55,093 nt of DNA from Streptococcus parasanguinis (GCA_018377375.1 JAGZZN010000005.1:1-55093), one strand, 5' to 3'. Counted from the stretch's first letter, positions 1 to 7,809 are shown. Program-made: numbers and translations. The notes: generated from the sequence alone by a model not told the origin.

Positions 1-100
1 AGTGGGCTCTACTACGCTGATTTCATCAGCTTTTACAGCCCTACTCAACTGTGCGGAGGTGGGACGACGAAATCGAATTCTAACGAATGACCGATTTCTT
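1..100 (+). repeat. Element A, copy 1 (cut by window edge)
   Basis: This is the right-hand part of a dispersed intergenic repeat that recurs at 13902-14030, 21763-21931 (inverted) and 54926-55093. It holds the inner palindrome GCTGAT-ttc-ATCAGC, the arm ACTCAAC and the start of the last hairpin (GTGGGAC...). The left part lies outside the window. The right end is degenerate: the closing arm reads ccgatttctttc instead of ccgatttctgtccca. Confidence 0.85.
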
Positions 101-147
101 TCTTATCCAAGTATGATAGAATAAACTCAATAGATGGGAGAATATAC

Positions 148-1539
148 ATGAATCTATTTCGAAAAAAGGCTTTGGGACAGGTTCACCCAGGGTTAAACCG
201 CCATTTACGGCTGTGGGATTTGATTATTTTAGGAATCGGTGCCATGGTGGGGACAGGAATCTTCACGATTACGGGAACTGCAGCAGCGAATTTAGCTGGT
301 CCAGCCCTCATCCTTTCGATTGTGATTGCGGCTTTTTGCGTTGGCTTATCTGCCCTCTTCTTTGCAGAATTTGCATCTCGCATCCCTTCAACTGGTGGAG
401 CCTATAGTTACCTCTATACCATCTTTGGAGAGTTTCCAGCCTGGATTGCAGGTTGGTTGACTGTGATGGAATTCATGACCGCCGTATCAGGGGTAGCCTC
501 AGGTTGGGCTGCTTATTTCAAGGGGTTGTTGGCCAATCTTGGCTGGCGTCTGCCGACGGCTTTAAATGGGACTTTTGATCCAGCTGCGGGAACTTATGTG
601 GATCTCTTACCTATTTTGGTCATGGTACTAGTCACAGCCTTGGTCCTTATGAATGCAAAAGCTGTCTTACGCTTCAATTCCTTGCTGGTCTTACTCAAGT
701 TCTCAGCTCTTACCTTGTTTATTCTTGTCGGGATTTTTCACCTAAACCCTGGCAACTGGGGAAACTTTGCCCCTTATGGCTTTGGCGAAATTTATGGTGG
801 TCAAACAGGGATTATGGCTGGCGCTTCGCTCATGTTCTTTGCCTTTCTTGGTTTTGAGTCCATTTCAATGGCGGTCGATGAAATCAAGGAACCACAAAAG
901 AACGTTCCTCGTGGCATTGTCCTTAGTCTTTTGATCACAACGGTTCTTTATATCTTGGTTACCCTGGTTTTGACCGGCATGGTGCCTTTTAAGAACTTAA
1001 ATGTAGATGATGCGGTTGCCTTTGCCCTCCGTCAGGTCGGAGCCGGCTGGGCAGGAAATTATGTATCGCTGGTCGCTATTTTGACCCTGATTACCGTCTG
1101 CATTTCAATGACTTTTGCCCTCTCACGGATGATTTACAGTTTGGCGCGCGATGGCCTTTTGCCAAAAGCTATGAAACAGCTCGATTCCAAAACTAGAATT
1201 CCCAAAAATGCAACACTAGCAGCTGGATCAATGGCTGCCATTGCTGGTGGAATATTTCCACTCGCAAGTATCGCTTCCTTCTTAAATATCTGTACCTTGG
1301 CTTACCTGGTTATGTTGGCCTTTGCCCTCTTGAAATTGCGCAAGGAACACGGGGCTCCTGGACCTGGGGAATTTAAAACACCCTTGGTTCCAGTCTTGCC
1401 AATCCTATCGATTGTGGTCTGTCTGTCCTTTATGACCCAGTATTCCCTATCGACCTGGCTGGCCTTCGGAGTTGCTCTCTTGATCGGTGTTGGAATTTAT
1501 TTCGGTTATGGGTATCGCCATTCAGAAGAAAATCAATAA
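148..1539 (+). CDS. APC-family amino-acid permease (YfnA/cationic amino acid transporter type)
   Basis: 463-aa polytopic membrane protein of the amino acid-polyamine-organocation superfamily, probably importing an amino acid by proton symport. The N-terminal cytoplasmic stretch is followed by the classic TM1 signature GIGAMVGTGIF (about residues 29-39). The TM6 region FAFLGFESISMAVDEIKEP and the downstream Asn-Val-Pro-Arg-Gly are also typical. About 12 hydrophobic segments are visible and the length suits the family. The start is set by GGGAG at 135-139. It is a single-gene unit closed by a terminator at 1546. Substrate specificity cannot be read from sequence; cationic amino acids or a broad range are likeliest. 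Confidence 0.9.
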   Translation: MNLFRKKALGQVHPGLNRHLRLWDLIILGIGAMVGTGIFTITGTAAANLAGPALILSIVIAAFCVGLSALFFAEFASRIPSTGGAYSYLYTIFGEFPAWIAGWLTVMEFMTAVSGVASGWAAYFKGLLANLGWRLPTALNGTFDPAAGTYVDLLPILVMVLVTALVLMNAKAVLRFNSLLVLLKFSALTLFILVGIFHLNPGNWGNFAPYGFGEIYGGQTGIMAGASLMFFAFLGFESISMAVDEIKEPQKNVPRGIVLSLLITTVLYILVTLVLTGMVPFKNLNVDDAVAFALRQVGAGWAGNYVSLVAILTLITVCISMTFALSRMIYSLARDGLLPKAMKQLDSKTRIPKNATLAAGSMAAIAGGIFPLASIASFLNICTLAYLVMLAFALLKLRKEHGAPGPGEFKTPLVPVLPILSIVVCLSFMTQYSLSTWLAFGVALLIGVGIYFGYGYRHSEENQ

Positions 1540-1545
1540 AAGATG

Positions 1546-1575
1546 AAAGCTAGAGTAGTAGAACTCTGGCTTTTT
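1546..1575 (+). terminator. Rho-independent terminator of the permease gene
   Basis: Stem AAAGCTAGAG / CTCTGGCTTT with an 8-nt loop (one wobble pair), running into a T tract, 6 nt after the permease stop codon. Confidence 0.8.
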
Positions 1576-1597
1576 ACATAGAGAAAGCTCTTTTTTT

Positions 1598-1605
1598 GGT
1601 ATAAT
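1598..1605 (+). promoter_or_regulatory. Extended -10 promoter for the DUF2829-SDR pair
   Basis: TGG-TATAAT (TATAAT at 1600-1605) stands 38 nt before the DUF2829 start. No good -35 is visible at 17 bp, which suits an extended -10 promoter. Confidence 0.6.
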
Positions 1606-1643
1606 GAAGGGAGAAAGTTAAATAGATAACAAAGGAGAAAAAC

Positions 1644-1880
1644 ATGACATTTGAAGAGATTTTACCAGGCTTAAAGGCTAAGAAAAAATATGTACGAACG
1701 GGTTGGGGTGGAGCAGAAAACTATGTCCAACTTTTTGATACCATTGAGCAAAATGGGGTGGCTCTAGAAGTGACGCCTTATTTCCTCATCAACGTCTCTG
1801 GTGAGGGGGAAGGCTTCTCTATGTGGAGTCCAACCCCTTGTGATGTCTTAGCGACAGATTGGGTGGAAGTCCATGACTAA
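1644..1880 (+). CDS. DUF2829 (Tad2-like) small protein
   Basis: 78-aa cytosolic protein with the DUF2829 layout: an N-terminal F-x-x-I-L-x-x-L-K segment, then K-K-Y-V-R-x-G-W near residues 13-21, a Pro-Tyr-Phe centre, and a C-terminal W-x-P-T-x-x-D-V-L-A-x-D-W. The family is now known from phage Tad2 proteins, which sequester the cyclic ADP-ribose signal of Thoeris defence. Many bacterial chromosomes also carry homologues of unknown role. RBS AAAGGAG lies 6-7 nt before the ATG. The 3' end overlaps the next ORF by 8 nt, so the two are co-translated. The family assignment is firm; the anti-defence role is only an inference. Confidence 0.75.
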   Translation: MTFEEILPGLKAKKKYVRTGWGGAENYVQLFDTIEQNGVALEVTPYFLINVSGEGEGFSMWSPTPCDVLATDWVEVHD

Positions 1881-2571
1881 AGGGGTCTTGATTACAGGTG
1901 TTAGCTCAGGGATTGGCCTAGCTCAAGCTCGACTCTTTCTAGAAAAAGGCTACCAGGTTTATGGCGTGGATCAGGGAGCTGATCCCCAATTGGCTGGTGA
2001 TTTTCACTTCATGCAGCGGGACTTAACTCTTGATTTGACGCCGATTTTTGACTGGTGTCCCGAGGTAGATGTCTTGTGCAATACAGCTGGAGTTTTGGAT
2101 GATTACAAGCCGCTTCTTGAGCAAAGCGCTCAGGAGATTCAGGAGATCTTTGAGATCAACTATGTGACTCCGGTGGAGCTGACGCGGTATTATCTGACTC
2201 AAATGTTGGAGAATAAAAAAGGTATCATCATCAATATGTGCTCCGTTGCATCTAGTCTAGCTGGTGGAGGCGGTCACGCTTATACTTCCTCCAAGCATGC
2301 TCTAGCGGGCTTTACCAAGCAGTTGGCCCTGGATTATGCAGAAGCTGGCATTCAGGTCTTTGGCATCGCGCCAGGAGCCGTCAAAACAGGCATGACCGCA
2401 GCGGACTTTGAACCAGGTGGCTTGGCTGACTGGGTAGCCAGTGAGACACCCATCAAGCGCTGGATTGAGCCAGAGGAAGTGGCCGAAGTCAGCCTCTTTT
2501 TGGCAAGCGGGAAGGCATCTGCTATGCAAGGGCAAATCCTGACGATTGATGGCGGGTGGAGTTTGAAGTAG
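1873..2571 (+). CDS. SDR-family oxidoreductase (3-oxoacyl-ACP reductase-like)
   Basis: 232-aa short-chain dehydrogenase/reductase. The Rossmann glycine motif TGVSSGIG is near residues 8-15, the NTAG segment follows beta-4, the catalytic Ser is in the NMCSVASS region, and the YTSSK (Tyr-x-x-x-Lys) active site is near residue 140. The C-terminal GQILTIDGG is typical of FabG-like proteins. It starts inside the DUF2829 gene (ATGACTAA overlap), so the pair is a translationally coupled operon. The true fabG normally sits in the fab cluster, so this is more likely an accessory dehydrogenase of unknown substrate. Confidence 0.85.
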   Translation: MTKGVLITGVSSGIGLAQARLFLEKGYQVYGVDQGADPQLAGDFHFMQRDLTLDLTPIFDWCPEVDVLCNTAGVLDDYKPLLEQSAQEIQEIFEINYVTPVELTRYYLTQMLENKKGIIINMCSVASSLAGGGGHAYTSSKHALAGFTKQLALDYAEAGIQVFGIAPGAVKTGMTAADFEPGGLADWVASETPIKRWIEPEEVAEVSLFLASGKASAMQGQILTIDGGWSLK

Positions 2572-2672
2572 GGAAATGAAAAAGCAGGAGTTGAAATCTT
2601 GCTAAGAAATGTAATTGTTTTTTCCTTACTGAAAGAGGATCAAACCTAGGTGAACAATTAAGTTAGGACAGT

Positions 2673-2912
2673 GGTGAGACAGGTATTTACCTCTATGCTA
2701 AAGAAGATCTTACTGAACGAAATTAAACCTACCAGAGTGATCAGGATGAATCAGATTTCTTTATGATTGGTCACGATGGAGATCTAGCCTTTTTCACCAA
2801 AAAAAGACAGGGATAATAACAATTATGAAGATAACTGAGGGTAAGTTCAGAAGAACTTTTTGAATGGGCTCTACCTGAAACCTTAAGAGATTGTTTTAGA
2901 AGAAACGAATAG
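2673..2912 (+). pseudogene. Decayed SMI1/KNR4 (SUKH)-like gene remnant
   Basis: Conceptual translation shows coherent protein broken by stops and at least one frameshift: GIYLYAKEDLTERN, stop, TYQSDQDESDFFMIGHDGDLAFF, then in another frame EELFEWALPETLRDC. The pattern (x-L-x-E-R-N-x-T-Y, then D-F-F-x-I-G-x-D-G) resembles SUKH/SMI1-KNR4 proteins, which often serve as immunity proteins in toxin systems. No intact start or reading frame remains. The family call is moderate, from motif memory only. It sits just upstream of an AT-rich ABC exporter pair, so this patch may once have been a bacteriocin- or toxin-related island. Confidence 0.5.
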
Positions 2913-2954
2913 TATAACTGATTTGCTAAGTTATTGTGGAATGAAGGTGAAGTC

Positions 2955-3614
2955 ATGATTAAATTAGTGAATGTTACTAAATGTTTTAGTGATGGATCGA
3001 ATGTCAGATATATTTTCAAAAATTGTAATTTTGAATTTAAAAAAGGTAGCACGACTGCAATAGTTGGCCGTTCTGGATTAGGAAAAACTACTCTTGTTAA
3101 ATTAATATTAGGGATTACCAGTTTAAATGAGGGGGATATCTTAGTCTGTGGTAGTTCCATTTTAGATATGAAAAATTTGAGTAAGGTAAGGCGTAGGAAT
3201 ATTGGCTGTGTCTTCCAAAACTTTAATTTGATTTCAGGTTTCACGGTGAAAGAGAATATTCTACTTCCAAGATATTTTTTTGAAAATGGAGAGAATAACA
3301 TTAACGAAATTTGTAACACTCTAGGTCTTTCAAAGGAAATGTTAAGCAAGAGTATTGATAAGATTAGTGGAGGTGAAAAACAAAGAGTTGCCTTGGCAAG
3401 AGCTCTTATTAATAATCCAGAAATATTGATAGCAGATGAACCTACTGGTAATTTAGACGCTGCTAACGAACAAAATATAATAGAATTGTTGAAGCGGATC
3501 AATGAGGAGTTAGGTATCACGATTATAACAGTAACTCATAGTGATAAGGTGGCCAATAGTATGCAGTCTATTTGCACAGTTGTTGATGGCAAAATTGAGT
3601 ACGTAAGGAGATGA
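2955..3614 (+). CDS. ABC transporter ATP-binding protein (MacB/LolD/SalX type)
   Basis: 219-aa nucleotide-binding subunit. Walker A GRSGLGKTT is near residues 40-48, the Q-loop is VFQNFNL, the signature is ISGGEKQRVALARAL (about 135-150), Walker B is ILIADEPTGNLD, and the switch His is in VTHSD. This is the FtsE/LolD/MacB subfamily, which pairs with FtsX-fold permeases. An in-frame TTG lies upstream at 2934, but GAAGGTGA at 2943-2950 points to the ATG at 2955. The gene is clearly AT-richer than its neighbours, suggesting acquisition. It is followed 4 nt later by its permease, with no substrate-binding protein, so export or membrane-stress defence is likely. Confidence 0.9.
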   Translation: MIKLVNVTKCFSDGSNVRYIFKNCNFEFKKGSTTAIVGRSGLGKTTLVKLILGITSLNEGDILVCGSSILDMKNLSKVRRRNIGCVFQNFNLISGFTVKENILLPRYFFENGENNINEICNTLGLSKEMLSKSIDKISGGEKQRVALARALINNPEILIADEPTGNLDAANEQNIIELLKRINEELGITIITVTHSDKVANSMQSICTVVDGKIEYVRR

Positions 3615-3618
3615 TAAA

Positions 3619-4821
3619 ATGAATCATTCCATATTATTCATTGCTAAAAGAGATTTAGAAGTTAACAAACGAAGATATAGATTAGTTCGACTGTCAATAG
3701 CGATCTCTGTTTTGCTAATTGTTTTAGTGATGCTCATTTCTAATTCTTTCTATAATAAAATGATTAATGAAATGACTGTAGCAAATAAAAATGTTGTTAC
3801 TGTTGCCTTTGGTAATAAAGAAAATTCTCTGAATTATAAAGCTTTGCCTTTATTTTCTAATGAAGATATTGATCGAGTAAAAAAAATAGATGAAGTAAAA
3901 AATATTACTGGTGTAAAACTATTATTTACGGATGATATCAAATTCCAAAATGGTAAGACATCGGTTTCCAATACTATCCATTGTCTAGAAGAAAAGTATT
4001 TAAAAAACCTGAATATTAGAATTGCTGAAGGGAAATTTCCAGAGAAGGACAATGAAATATTAATCGGAGATTCCGTACACAAGGCTACATCAATGAATGT
4101 CGGAGATACGGTGACTATTAAGATTGATAATCATTATGAAAAGTTTGTAATTTCTGGCATTATAGACAAGCAAGAAGCGCAGTTATTTTCTACCTTGCCA
4201 ACAGAAATAAATCAAATGATGGCAATCAATGTAAAAAGTAGTAGCGTTTCATCAAATAAGTATTACTATCTGAATGCTACTGTAAAAAATGGAACCGATT
4301 TAAATGAAGTAGCAAATAAGATAGAAAAGAATGTTTTAAAAAATGAAAATTTAAAACAATCTTTATCAGGAACAGGATTAGATGTTGTTGTAGCAACACA
4401 ACAGGATGTTATCAATATGCTATCCAGATGGTTTTCCTACATCGACCTTTTTATCCTCTTAATCATAGTTCTTATCTCTATTGTAGCGATTATTAATATC
4501 ATCAATATTCTTGCCATTACCATTCAGGAGAATCATAAACAGATCGCAACTTTTAAAATCATCGGTGCATCTGATCGACAGATAAAAAGAATATATTTAT
4601 TTGAAAGCTTCATGATGGGAGTACGAGGTACAAGCGCGGGATTGGTGATAGGAATTGCTATTTCTTATTTGATCATCTTTTTGAGTGGATTGCCACTAGA
4701 TATTGAACTTAGCAGATTGTTGTTCCCGGTATTAATAGGGATACTTACTTCAGTTTTTGCAGGATTATTGGTATCTAGAAAAATTACTAAAATTGATATT
4801 GAAAAAGTATTAAATCAATAG
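3619..4821 (+). CDS. FtsX/MacB-like ABC permease
   Basis: 400-aa permease partner of the preceding ATPase. One N-terminal TM helix (about residues 24-45) is followed by a roughly 220-residue extracellular MacB-type periplasmic-core domain, then three C-terminal TM helices (about 275-300, 330-355, 365-385) of the FtsX domain. The cytoplasmic coupling segment around IQENHKQIATFKIIGAS is typical of the family. The start follows GGAG at 3607-3610, overlapping the tail of the ATPase gene region. Such pairs export peptides or lipids or give antimicrobial-peptide resistance; no sensor kinase is adjacent. AT-rich like its partner. Confidence 0.88.
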   Translation: MNHSILFIAKRDLEVNKRRYRLVRLSIAISVLLIVLVMLISNSFYNKMINEMTVANKNVVTVAFGNKENSLNYKALPLFSNEDIDRVKKIDEVKNITGVKLLFTDDIKFQNGKTSVSNTIHCLEEKYLKNLNIRIAEGKFPEKDNEILIGDSVHKATSMNVGDTVTIKIDNHYEKFVISGIIDKQEAQLFSTLPTEINQMMAINVKSSSVSSNKYYYLNATVKNGTDLNEVANKIEKNVLKNENLKQSLSGTGLDVVVATQQDVINMLSRWFSYIDLFILLIIVLISIVAIINIINILAITIQENHKQIATFKIIGASDRQIKRIYLFESFMMGVRGTSAGLVIGIAISYLIIFLSGLPLDIELSRLLFPVLIGILTSVFAGLLVSRKITKIDIEKVLNQ

Positions 4822-4920
4822 AGAAGAAATGATTAGGGTCAATAAGAGATGGTGTTGCAAAAAGAATAGCTATACTGGTTTCACTATCGACTGAGCTTTG
4901 AATGAAAGTAGGAGGATTTG

Positions 4921-5400
4921 ATGGAAATCAAAAATCACTTTGGTGTCTACGGAGTCTGTCTTCAAGAGGGGAAACTACTCTGCATTGAAAAAACAAGAGG
5001 CCCTTATCAGCATCGTTTTGATCTACCGGGTGGTAGCCAGGAACTAGGGGAGGGACTGACCGAAACACTCAAGCGAGAAGTTCTGGAAGAGACGGGCTAT
5101 ACGATTAGCAGATACGCTAATCCTAGGATGTATGACGTGATGGTTCAAGAAGAAGGGAAAGACTTCGCAGTGCATCATATCATGGCCTTTTATGATATCG
5201 TACTCGATTTCGAGAGCTCTCAACAATCCCTTCCTCAGGAGGTTCTTGATGGAAGCAATGATTCAGCCAATGCCATTTGGTTGAATGTGGAAGAAATTAC
5301 TGCAGACAATGCTTCTCCCTTAGTATTGAAGGTAAAGGCAGAGTTAGAAGGATTTCCAGAATTAGAACTGATAAGCTATAGAAATTGGAAGGTAAAATAG
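4921..5400 (+). CDS. Nudix hydrolase
   Basis: 159-aa Nudix pyrophosphohydrolase. The complete Nudix box fits G-x5-E-x7-R-E-V-x-E-E-x-G-Y at about residues 38-60, supplying the metal-binding glutamates. Substrate is unknown: a nucleotide or nucleotide-sugar diphosphate. An in-frame TTG stands at 4918, but AGGAGG at 4910-4915 is better spaced for the ATG at 4921. It is the first gene of a compact four-gene unit running to 7463, with only 7 nt before the GNAT gene. The 96-nt gap upstream separates it from the ABC pair. Confidence 0.88.
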   Translation: MEIKNHFGVYGVCLQEGKLLCIEKTRGPYQHRFDLPGGSQELGEGLTETLKREVLEETGYTISRYANPRMYDVMVQEEGKDFAVHHIMAFYDIVLDFESSQQSLPQEVLDGSNDSANAIWLNVEEITADNASPLVLKVKAELEGFPELELISYRNWKVK

Positions 5401-5407
5401 AGGGAGA

Positions 5408-6136
5408 ATGGAACTATTTAAAACATGGAAGAAATATATGGTTCTCTATGGTCTTAAATCTCAAATTGGAACTGTTTATCGAAACAGTGATAGGACAACG
5501 AGCTTTTATGATATTGGGAATTTTCTATACCTAGCAGGGGAGTTGGATCCCAGATTTTGGGAAGACTTTGTTAGGCAATATGGTTTAGATTATAAGATTA
5601 TTATTTCAGAAGACACTAAGTGGCAAGATTTTCTGCATCGGCAAGTGGGGTTAATTTCTTTTACTCGCTATTCTTTTAAGGATAAGGCAAATTTTCAAGT
5701 TGAATTTCTAAATGATCTAGTTACTCATTTAGAGGAAGGTTACAATATTGTACCTATTGACAATCGTATTTATAACTATCTTTCTGAGGAAGAATGGTCA
5801 CAAGATTTACAGGGGGATTTTGAGTCCTACCAGGATTTTGCTTTAAAAGGTGGATTTGGCTTTGTTATTCTTAAAAATAATGAACTGATTGCTGGGATTT
5901 CCTCAGGGTTAGTTTACCACGGAGCAGTTGAAGTGGAAGTTGCAACTAGACCAGACAAACAAGGAAAGGGATTTGCTAAAAAACTTGGTGCTGCAATGAT
6001 TCTAGAGGCTTTAAATAGAGAAATGTTCCCACTTTGGGATGCTCATAACGAGGCTTCTAAAAAAGTAGCAGAATTTTTAGGATACGAATTAGTTGAACCT
6101 TATGAAGCTTTTGAACTAGAGGAAAGTGTCGTATAA
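5408..6136 (+). CDS. GNAT-family N-acetyltransferase with extended N-terminal domain
   Basis: 242-aa protein. The C-terminal half is a GNAT fold: beta-strand VEVEVATRPDKQGKGFAKKLG (about residues 177-197) carries the acetyl-CoA pyrophosphate loop Q-x-x-G-x-G/A, followed by the helix AAMILEALNRE. The final WDAHNEASKKVAEFLGY is the usual motif-B region. The N-terminal 110 residues resemble the GNAT_acetyltran type (fusion of two GNAT-like lobes). The RBS is GGGAG at 5403-5406. Its stop overlaps the first possible start of the next gene. The acceptor substrate is unknown. Confidence 0.8.
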   Translation: MELFKTWKKYMVLYGLKSQIGTVYRNSDRTTSFYDIGNFLYLAGELDPRFWEDFVRQYGLDYKIIISEDTKWQDFLHRQVGLISFTRYSFKDKANFQVEFLNDLVTHLEEGYNIVPIDNRIYNYLSEEEWSQDLQGDFESYQDFALKGGFGFVILKNNELIAGISSGLVYHGAVEVEVATRPDKQGKGFAKKLGAAMILEALNREMFPLWDAHNEASKKVAEFLGYELVEPYEAFELEESVV

Positions 6137-6177
6137 TGATATCTAATATTGTATCTTTTAAGACGAGGGGAATCGCT

Positions 6178-7026
6178 ATGCAAAATCAACTGGCTCTTAG
6201 TGGCGAAAGAATTGTTGAAAAAATTTACCCACAACTATTTCATCATGTTGGTATGATTCGTGGCGAATATTTGGTGAGGGAGATCAGTCAAAATATACTG
6301 CTAAAAAGTTGTCAGCAATTTGTAAAAGATTATCTAGACACTATTTGCCATTTGTACCCAGATGAAGAAGTCTGGTATCGCTTTTCAGAGTTAACAAATG
6401 CAGAAGCAAATAGTCTAGATGGGACAAAAGTGTATTTCGATGAACGCCACCCATTGTTTGGATATAGAGGGACTAGGCGTTTACTGGCGTGTTTGGATGA
6501 ATTTCATGCTGAAGCAAATGTTGTTACAGAAGTTTATCAAATCAATCCCAATTTGTCTGTTATTTTTCCTTTTGTCAATGATGCCGACCAATTAAGACAA
6601 GCTATTAGAGTGTTGCGCCAGCATGGTTTTACTGGAAAAGTTGGAACAATGATTGAATTACCGTCAGCTTATTTTGACTTGGACAGGATACTGGAAGCTG
6701 GTATTTCAAAGATTGTAGTGGGAATGAATGATTTGACTTCTTTTGTTTTTGCGACTGTGAGGAACAGTCAATGGCATGATATGGAAAGTCCCATTATGTT
6801 AGAAATGCTGAGACAGATGCAGGATAAAGCAAGGACGAAAAAGATAGATTTCGCCGTAGCAGGATATCTGAATGCTTTTTTCATACAAAAAATGAATCAA
6901 ATGGATATCAAGTGCATTATCCATTATAGTTCTATTCCAGAGATGTTTAATTTAGAGATTGACCATCGAGACCATCTCAAACGCATAAAAGAAGAAAGTA
7001 AAAAATTACAAAGGAGCAACAAATGA
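6178..7026 (+). CDS. Stand-alone PEP-synthase-like TIM-barrel protein
   Basis: 282 aa from the ATG at 6178, chosen for GAGGGG at 6165-6170; an ATG at 6136 would add 14 residues. It matches the C-terminal PEP/pyruvate-binding barrel of PEP synthase and enzyme I: the RFSELTNAEANSLDG segment (PPS R-x-S-D-x-x-T-N-E-Y), HPLFGYRGTRR, GTMIELPSA and VGMNDLTS. The Arg residues and the metal-ligand Glu and Asp are retained. The position of the general-acid Cys (CG in PPS and EI) reads V-A-G-Y-L-N. The ATP-grasp and phospho-His domains are absent. It cannot run the normal PEP synthase cycle; lyase-like chemistry or a binding role is possible. Confidence 0.75.
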   Translation: MQNQLALSGERIVEKIYPQLFHHVGMIRGEYLVREISQNILLKSCQQFVKDYLDTICHLYPDEEVWYRFSELTNAEANSLDGTKVYFDERHPLFGYRGTRRLLACLDEFHAEANVVTEVYQINPNLSVIFPFVNDADQLRQAIRVLRQHGFTGKVGTMIELPSAYFDLDRILEAGISKIVVGMNDLTSFVFATVRNSQWHDMESPIMLEMLRQMQDKARTKKIDFAVAGYLNAFFIQKMNQMDIKCIIHYSSIPEMFNLEIDHRDHLKRIKEESKKLQRSNK

Positions 7027-7463
7027 CACCTCAAGAAATGTGGAATGCCTACAAGCAAATCAACCCCTCTATCGGAGATGAGATAGATGCCTGGGCTTTT
7101 GGAGTGGACCCAGACCTTTTAGCGGAACTGGTCTTTAAAGGCGAAAAAACAGCAACTGCCTCAGCTTACGATCTTTACGCAGTAGAGGACGAACCCCTTC
7201 CCCAAGAAGGAACCTTTGATGTTGTTTTAGACAGTAAGGATCAAGCTGTCTGCATTGTCGAAGTCACAAAGGTTTCCGTTCAGCCTTTTCATCAAGTGTC
7301 AGCTGACCATGCCTACAAGGAAGGTGAGGGAGACAAATCTCTAGCTTATTGGCGTCAGGTTCATGAAGACTTTTTCAAAGACTGCTTAGGAGAAGCGGGA
7401 CTAACTTTTACACCTGATAGCAAGGTTGTTTTAGAAGAATTTCGCAAGGTTTATCCATTATAG
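7023..7463 (+). CDS. ASCH domain-containing protein
   Basis: 146-aa ASCH-fold protein. Characteristic features are the F-K-G-x-K-T-A-T-A-S segment (about residues 39-48), the central KDQAVCIVEVTKVSVQPF strand pair, and the GEGDKSLAYWRxxHxxFF motif (about 105-120). ASCH proteins share the PUA-like beta-barrel. Some members are nucleoside or amide hydrolases (for example E. coli YqfB on N4-acetylcytidine) and others bind RNA. The start overlaps the previous stop (ATGA), so it is translationally coupled to the PEP-synthase-like gene and ends the four-gene operon. A roughly 280-nt 3' region with element B follows. Confidence 0.85.
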   Translation: MTPQEMWNAYKQINPSIGDEIDAWAFGVDPDLLAELVFKGEKTATASAYDLYAVEDEPLPQEGTFDVVLDSKDQAVCIVEVTKVSVQPFHQVSADHAYKEGEGDKSLAYWRQVHEDFFKDCLGEAGLTFTPDSKVVLEEFRKVYPL

Positions 7464-7584
7464 AACACTTTTTTCTTTTAGAAAATCAGAAAAGAGAATA
7501 ACTGTTTTTATACAAAATGGGCCTAGTGATTGTGACAAGTTAAAAATACTGCCCAGCTCTTAGAACTATTAAAATATTTTTTGA

Positions 7585-7717
7585 GACTTTTCGCTGTGAG
7601 AAAAGCGCTTGAAACCTAAAGTTTCAAGCGCTCGGGAGTTTTGAAACTTTAGGTTCAAAACTAAATCATGGAACTTCGTAGAAGTTCGCTGATGTCCGTA
7701 CTCACCTAAGGAAAGTC
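7585..7717 (+). repeat. Element B, copy 1: multi-branched palindromic repeat
   Basis: About 133 bp. The outer stem is GACTTTTC / GGAAAGTC with GTGAG / CTCAC. It encloses three hairpins: a perfect 12-bp stem (7604-7615 / 7621-7632), a 9-bp stem AGTTTTGAA / TTCAAAACT (7637-7645 / 7654-7662) and GAACTTC-gta-GAAGTTC (7671-7687). A second copy lies inverted at 17605-17738. The two copies differ by paired changes in the outer stem and in hairpin 1. It lies in the 378-nt gap 7464-7841, which holds nothing else recognisable except a terminator and the glmU promoter. Confidence 0.85.
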
Positions 7718-7742
7718 TCAACGAAGATATGATCATAATCTG

Positions 7743-7767
7743 ACTCTCCTTATAGGAGAGTTTTTTT
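7743..7767 (+). terminator. Terminator before glmU
   Basis: ACTCTCC-ttata-GGAGAGT followed by seven T. It probably closes transcription from the Nudix-ASCH operon after element B. Confidence 0.85.
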
Positions 7768-7780
7768 GATCTACGTCAAT

Positions 7781-7809
7781 TTTTCAAATCAGCTAAAAAA
7801 TGGTATAAT
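7781..7809 (+). promoter_or_regulatory. glmU promoter (extended -10)
   Basis: TTTTCA at 7781-7786, 17-bp spacer, then TGG-TATAAT (TATAAT 7804-7809), 32 nt before the glmU ATG. Confidence 0.7.
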
